A stretch of DNA of 64,000 nt from Pseudomonas schmalbachii (GTDB lineage: Bacteria; Pseudomonadota; Gammaproteobacteria; Pseudomonadales; Pseudomonadaceae): the NCBI RefSeq assembly GCF_017589465.1, contig NZ_JAELYA010000001.1, forward strand, positions 62,001 through 126,000, in the 5' to 3' direction. A model generated the notes under the pieces. The model saw only the letters and a list, made by a program, of their open reading frames with translations. It searched no databases and was not told the origin of the DNA. The first letter of the stretch is position 1. Each line of letters opens with the position of its first letter. Shown here in pieces: positions 60,841 to 64,000 of this stretch. A program made the translations under genes and the position numbers.

Positions 60841-62187
60841 ATGCGTACCATCGACGTTTCCGCCCTGCTGGACGGGGCCCGCTTCAATGCCTTTCATGCA
60901 CGCGTGCTGTTCTGGTGCGCGCTGATCATCATCTTCGACGGCTATGACCTGGTTATCTACGGCGTGGTCCTGCCCGCGCTGATGCAGGCCTGGGGGCTGA
61001 CGGCACTGCAGGCCGGACTGCTCGGCAGCTGCGCGCTGGTCGGGATGATGCTGGGAGCGCTGTTCTTCGGTCCGCTGTCGGACCGCATCGGGCGACGCAA
61101 GACGATCATGACCTGCGTGCTGCTGTTCAGCGGATTCACCGTGATCAACGGCTTCGCGCGCAGTCCCGAGGAGTTCGCGCTGTGCCGTTTCATCGCCGGT
61201 CTCGGCATCGGCGGGGTGATGCCGAACGTGGTGGCGCTGATGAACGAATACGCGCCGAAGAAAATTCGCAGCACCCTGGTCGCGGTCATGTTCAGCGGCT
61301 ATTCGGTGGGCGGCATGCTTTCCGCCGGGCTGGGCATGTTGCTGATGCCTGCCTGGGGCTGGCAGGCGGTGTTCTTCGTGGCGGTGGTGCCGCTGCTGGT
61401 ATTGCCGTTGCTGGTGCGCCAGTTGCCGGAGTCGCTGAACTTCCTACTGCGCCAAGGGCAGGTCGACCGGGCCCAGGCGCTGCTTGCCCGCGCCGTTCCG
61501 GAATATGTACCCGGTGCGGGCGACAAGTTGAACCTCGCCAGCGGGCAGGCGGACAAGGTCGCCATCGCGCAGCTGTTCCATGACGGCCGCGCGCTGAACA
61601 CGCTGATGCTCTGGCTGGCGTTCTTCTGCTGCCTGCTGATGGTCTACGCCCTGAGTTCGTGGCTGCCCAAGCTGATGAACGCCGCCGGCTACGGCCTCAA
61701 TTCCAGCCTGGCGTTCCTGCTGGTCCTGAACTTCGGCGCCATCTTCGGGGCCATCGGCGGCGGCTGGCTGGGCGACCGCATCGGGCTTGGCCGTGTGCTG
61801 CTGGCGTTCTTCGCCATTGGTGCGCTGGCCCTCAGCCTGCTCGCGCTGAAGTCGCCGCTGTCGGTGCTGTACCTGCTGATCGGCATCGCCGGAGCCTGCA
61901 CCATCGGCACGCAGATTCTCGCCAACGCCTGCGCCGTGCAGTTCTACCCGGCGCACATCCGTTCCACCGGGCTCGGCTGGGCCATGGGTATCGGCCGCAT
62001 CGGCGCGATCATCGGCCCGCTGCTGGGCGGGGCGCTGCATGCCGCGCAATTGCCGCTGCAGGTGAGTTTCCTGGCCTTCGCCTTGCCGGGGCTGGTCGGT
62101 GCTGGCGCGATCCTGGTGTTCATCTCGCACCGCCCGCGCCTCATGGTCCACGTTGCCGAGCGGCCGCTCGAATCCACTGCCGGCTGA
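60841..62187 (+). CDS. MFS aromatic-acid:H+ symporter (AAHS family, PcaK/BenK-like)
   Basis: A 448-residue carrier with 12 hydrophobic segments. AAHS hallmarks: FDGYDLVIYGVVLPALM in helix 1, with the conserved Asp pair; the loop GPLSDRIGRRKTIM; and CRFIAGLGIGGVMPNVVALM. Such transporters import benzoate, 4-hydroxybenzoate or related acids with protons. It lies 68 nt after salicylate hydroxylase on the same strand and most likely carries salicylate. It is followed by a bidirectional terminator. Confidence 0.92.
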   Translation: MRTIDVSALLDGARFNAFHARVLFWCALIIIFDGYDLVIYGVVLPALMQAWGLTALQAGLLGSCALVGMMLGALFFGPLSDRIGRRKTIMTCVLLFSGFTVINGFARSPEEFALCRFIAGLGIGGVMPNVVALMNEYAPKKIRSTLVAVMFSGYSVGGMLSAGLGMLLMPAWGWQAVFFVAVVPLLVLPLLVRQLPESLNFLLRQGQVDRAQALLARAVPEYVPGAGDKLNLASGQADKVAIAQLFHDGRALNTLMLWLAFFCCLLMVYALSSWLPKLMNAAGYGLNSSLAFLLVLNFGAIFGAIGGGWLGDRIGLGRVLLAFFAIGALALSLLALKSPLSVLYLLIGIAGACTIGTQILANACAVQFYPAHIRSTGLGWAMGIGRIGAIIGPLLGGALHAAQLPLQVSFLAFALPGLVGAGAILVFISHRPRLMVHVAERPLESTAG

Positions 62188-62194
62188 TCGGCTG

Positions 62195-62224
62195 CCGCTG
62201 CCCCACGTCCCTGTGGGGCAGCGG
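62195..62224. terminator. Bidirectional hairpin terminator
   Basis: A perfect 12-bp stem CCGCTGCCCCAC/GTGGGGCAGCGG with a 6-nt loop occupies the 41-bp gap between the convergent transporter and TonB-receptor genes. It has no long T-run. Confidence 0.8.
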
Positions 62225-62228
62225 TGGA

Positions 62229-64000
62229 TCACCACTGATGGCTGTAGCTGGCGGTCAGCACTGTGCCCGGAGCGGGCAGGTGACTGGTGGTGTTGTTATT
62301 GCGCAGCAACTGGCTGTACAGCGGGTAGTAGTCGCGGTTGAACAGGTTCTGGATGCCGAGGCCGAGCTTGTCCGCTTCGCTCAGGCGGTACTCGCTGATC
62401 AGGTCCACGGTGGTGTAGCCATCCACGTCGCGGCGGCCGAAACTGGCCTGGCCGTCCAGGCGGTAGTCCTCGCTGGCGAAGTAGGTCGCCTGCAGGCGGT
62501 TGCTCCAGACGTCCGTGGGCTTGAGCTGCACGTAGGCGGTCAGCTTGAGCGGCGGGATGCGGTAGCCGGTCATGTCCTGCCAGTCGCCGTTGTCCGGCTT
62601 CTCGCGGCCTTTCATCCAGGTGAAGGTGCCGCCCGCGCCCCAGACTTCGTCGAGCGAAAGCCAGTCGGCGCTGCCTTCCACGCCATAGATGCGCTCCTTG
62701 GTGCGGGTGAGGATCAGGCCGTTGTTGAAGCTCTGCACATCGCCCAGCTTGGAGGTGGTGTAGAACAGCGCCAGGCTGCCCAGGGTCTGCTCGCCCAGCG
62801 CACCACGCCAGCCCAGCTCGTAGTTGTTGGTCTTCACCGGCTCCAGGTCCGAGGAATCGATATCGAAGCCACGCCGGGCGTTGCGCAGCTGGATGCCGAC
62901 ATCCGGCAGCTGGAAGCCCTGGCTGAAGGCCGCGTAGATTTCCTGGCCGGCCACCGGCGAGTAAACCACGCCGATGTTGGAGAGCACTGCGTCATAGTCG
63001 ATCTCGCCGCCCTGCACGGTGGCCGGGCTGGCGTTATGGATTTCCGAGAGCGGGATGAAGTCGTCGAACTCGGCGGTGGCGTATTCGTAGCGCAGGCCGC
63101 CGTCGATCGACCACTGGTCGTTGAAGCGGTGCTGCAGCTGGGCGAAGGCGCCGGTGCTGAGAGTGGTCAGCTCGGGCATGTAGGTGAGCTTGCTGGTCTT
63201 CTCGAACACCCGGCCGCCGCTGGCGTCGTAGAGGGCCGGATCGAAGATGTCCAGCGGCATGTCGCTGCGCTCGCGGTTGAGGTCGCCGCCCCAGACCAGC
63301 TCGGTGGCGTCGCTCAGCGGGGTGCGCAGGGTCAGGCGGCTGCCGAAGACTTCGCTGTTCTGCATGACCTGGTCGACGAAGCGGCCGCGGGTGGCGACGC
63401 CGCGGGCGTCGAACGGGGTGAAGCGGGTGAAGTAGTCGCGGTAATAAAGCTGGGCGGAAAGCGCGCTGCCGAGCACGTCGAGATGGCTGTATTCGAGGTT
63501 CGCCAGGGTGTTCCTGATGCGGTTCTGCTCATCCAGTTCGAGGCCCTTGAGCGGCCTGGCCGGCACCGAGCCCGGCGGCAGGAGGGCTACCGACGGGTCG
63601 GAGGCGTAGTCGGTGTCCTGCTTTGCGTCGTAATGGCTGGCGGAGAGCTGGATGCGCTGCTGGTCGTCGATGCGCAAGCCGAGCTTGCCGCCGATGTTGT
63701 AGGTGTTGGCGTCGAACAGGTCGCCCTGGCTGGGTTCGGGCGCGATGCGATGGCCGTCGGCGTCGAAGGAGCCGCCGATATGCCGGGCGCCGAAGTCCAG
63801 TGCGTAATCCATCTGCCCCTGCGCGCCGGAGAAGTGCTGCTGCAACTGGCCGCCAAGGCTGTCGTTGTCCAGCTGGGTCAGGGACGAGGTGGCATCCAGG
63901 CGGGTTTCCGCGCGGGTCTCGCCGCCCGCCGGGCGTGTGGTGATGTTGACGATGCCGCCGGTGGCGCCGGCGCCGTAGATGGCGCTGCTGCCGTGGATCA
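62229..64000 (-). CDS. TonB-dependent outer-membrane receptor (5' part missing)
   Basis: The frame is open from the window edge to a stop at 62229, giving about 590 residues. The visible N-terminal portion includes the end of the plug domain (HGSSAIYGAGATGGIVNITT), and the rest is the 22-strand barrel, ending NLFNRDYYPLYSQLLRNNNT and the terminal aromatic SYSHQW. This layout fits siderophore-type receptors such as those for hydroxamates or catecholates. The signal peptide, TonB box and early plug lie outside the window. It is convergent with the salicylate transporter, which may be coincidence or may link salicylate use with iron uptake. Confidence 0.92.
   Translation of the reverse strand, partial: IHGSSAIYGAGATGGIVNITTRPAGGETRAETRLDATSSLTQLDNDSLGGQLQQHFSGAQGQMDYALDFGARHIGGSFDADGHRIAPEPSQGDLFDANTYNIGGKLGLRIDDQQRIQLSASHYDAKQDTDYASDPSVALLPPGSVPARPLKGLELDEQNRIRNTLANLEYSHLDVLGSALSAQLYYRDYFTRFTPFDARGVATRGRFVDQVMQNSEVFGSRLTLRTPLSDATELVWGGDLNRERSDMPLDIFDPALYDASGGRVFEKTSKLTYMPELTTLSTGAFAQLQHRFNDQWSIDGGLRYEYATAEFDDFIPLSEIHNASPATVQGGEIDYDAVLSNIGVVYSPVAGQEIYAAFSQGFQLPDVGIQLRNARRGFDIDSSDLEPVKTNNYELGWRGALGEQTLGSLALFYTTSKLGDVQSFNNGLILTRTKERIYGVEGSADWLSLDEVWGAGGTFTWMKGREKPDNGDWQDMTGYRIPPLKLTAYVQLKPTDVWSNRLQATYFASEDYRLDGQASFGRRDVDGYTTVDLISEYRLSEADKLGLGIQNLFNRDYYPLYSQLLRNNNTTSHLPAPGTVLTASYSHQW

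Overview
The window is GC-rich (roughly 65% by eye) with short intergenic gaps, many LysR/AraC regulators divergent from small metabolic operons, and palindromic intergenic repeats of the kind common in Pseudomonas. The protein set (NAD-linked FdsGBA formate dehydrogenase, a PotF-like polyamine binder, NahG-type salicylate hydroxylase, a TIGR04211-type SH3 protein, TonB receptors) fits a metabolically versatile Pseudomonas of the aeruginosa/citronellolis/nitroreducens type. The species is an inference. No rRNA, tRNA or CRISPR array was seen.

Layout. 1-6.2 kb: AraC regulator (cut by the window edge) divergent from GMC alcohol dehydrogenase, class B alkyl sulfatase and acyl-CoA synthetase, which reads as a detergent (alkyl sulfate) degradation module. 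6.2-7.2 kb: cold-shock gene with a long AT-rich leader. 7.6-11.1 kb: LysR, FAD amine oxidase and polyamine-type binding protein. 11.2-13.5 kb: GlxA-type AraC regulator divergent from an NADH dehydrogenase-like flavoprotein. 13.5-20.4 kb: repeats, two gene remnants, a nitronate monooxygenase fusion, a BCCT osmolyte transporter, a winged-helix/TPR regulator and an MFS exporter. 20.5-26.3 kb: an accessory island with a DUF4041/GIY-YIG protein, a 185-bp terminal-inverted-repeat element and a strikingly AT-rich block of four minus-strand genes, including a membrane M48 metalloprotease with a small partner. The island abuts a truncated, frameshifted agmatine deiminase. 27.4-32.5 kb: fdsG-fdsB-fdsA-fdsD with overlapping genes.

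32.9-35.9 kb: cupin, LysE exporter, GlxA-type regulator, SH3 protein. 36.1-37.2 kb: Fic/YhfG toxin-antitoxin pair beside an Old Yellow Enzyme remnant. 37.3-39.9 kb: two SDR genes divergent from a LysR. 39.9-43.4 kb: DmeF/DmeR cobalt-nickel efflux and RlhA. 43.5-46.2 kb: cupin lipoprotein, NmrA-like protein, glutathione transferase and a TonB-receptor remnant. 46.2-58.4 kb: repeats and mixed accessory metabolism, including an AraC-controlled SDR/Dabb/quinone-oxidoreductase cluster, a LysR/MFS/lipoprotein group divergent from a Cys-nucleophile alpha/beta hydrolase, and several small proteins. 58.4-64 kb: NahR-like regulator, salicylate hydroxylase, aromatic-acid transporter, and a convergent TonB receptor cut by the window edge.

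Overall this is a plastic stretch. At least five gene remnants (P1 peptidase, cfa, agmatine deiminase, OYE, TonB receptor) lie at the joints between metabolic modules, next to palindromic repeats, toxin-antitoxin genes or the AT-rich island. The block most likely to hold undescribed biology is the M48 protease cluster at 22.6-26.2 kb.
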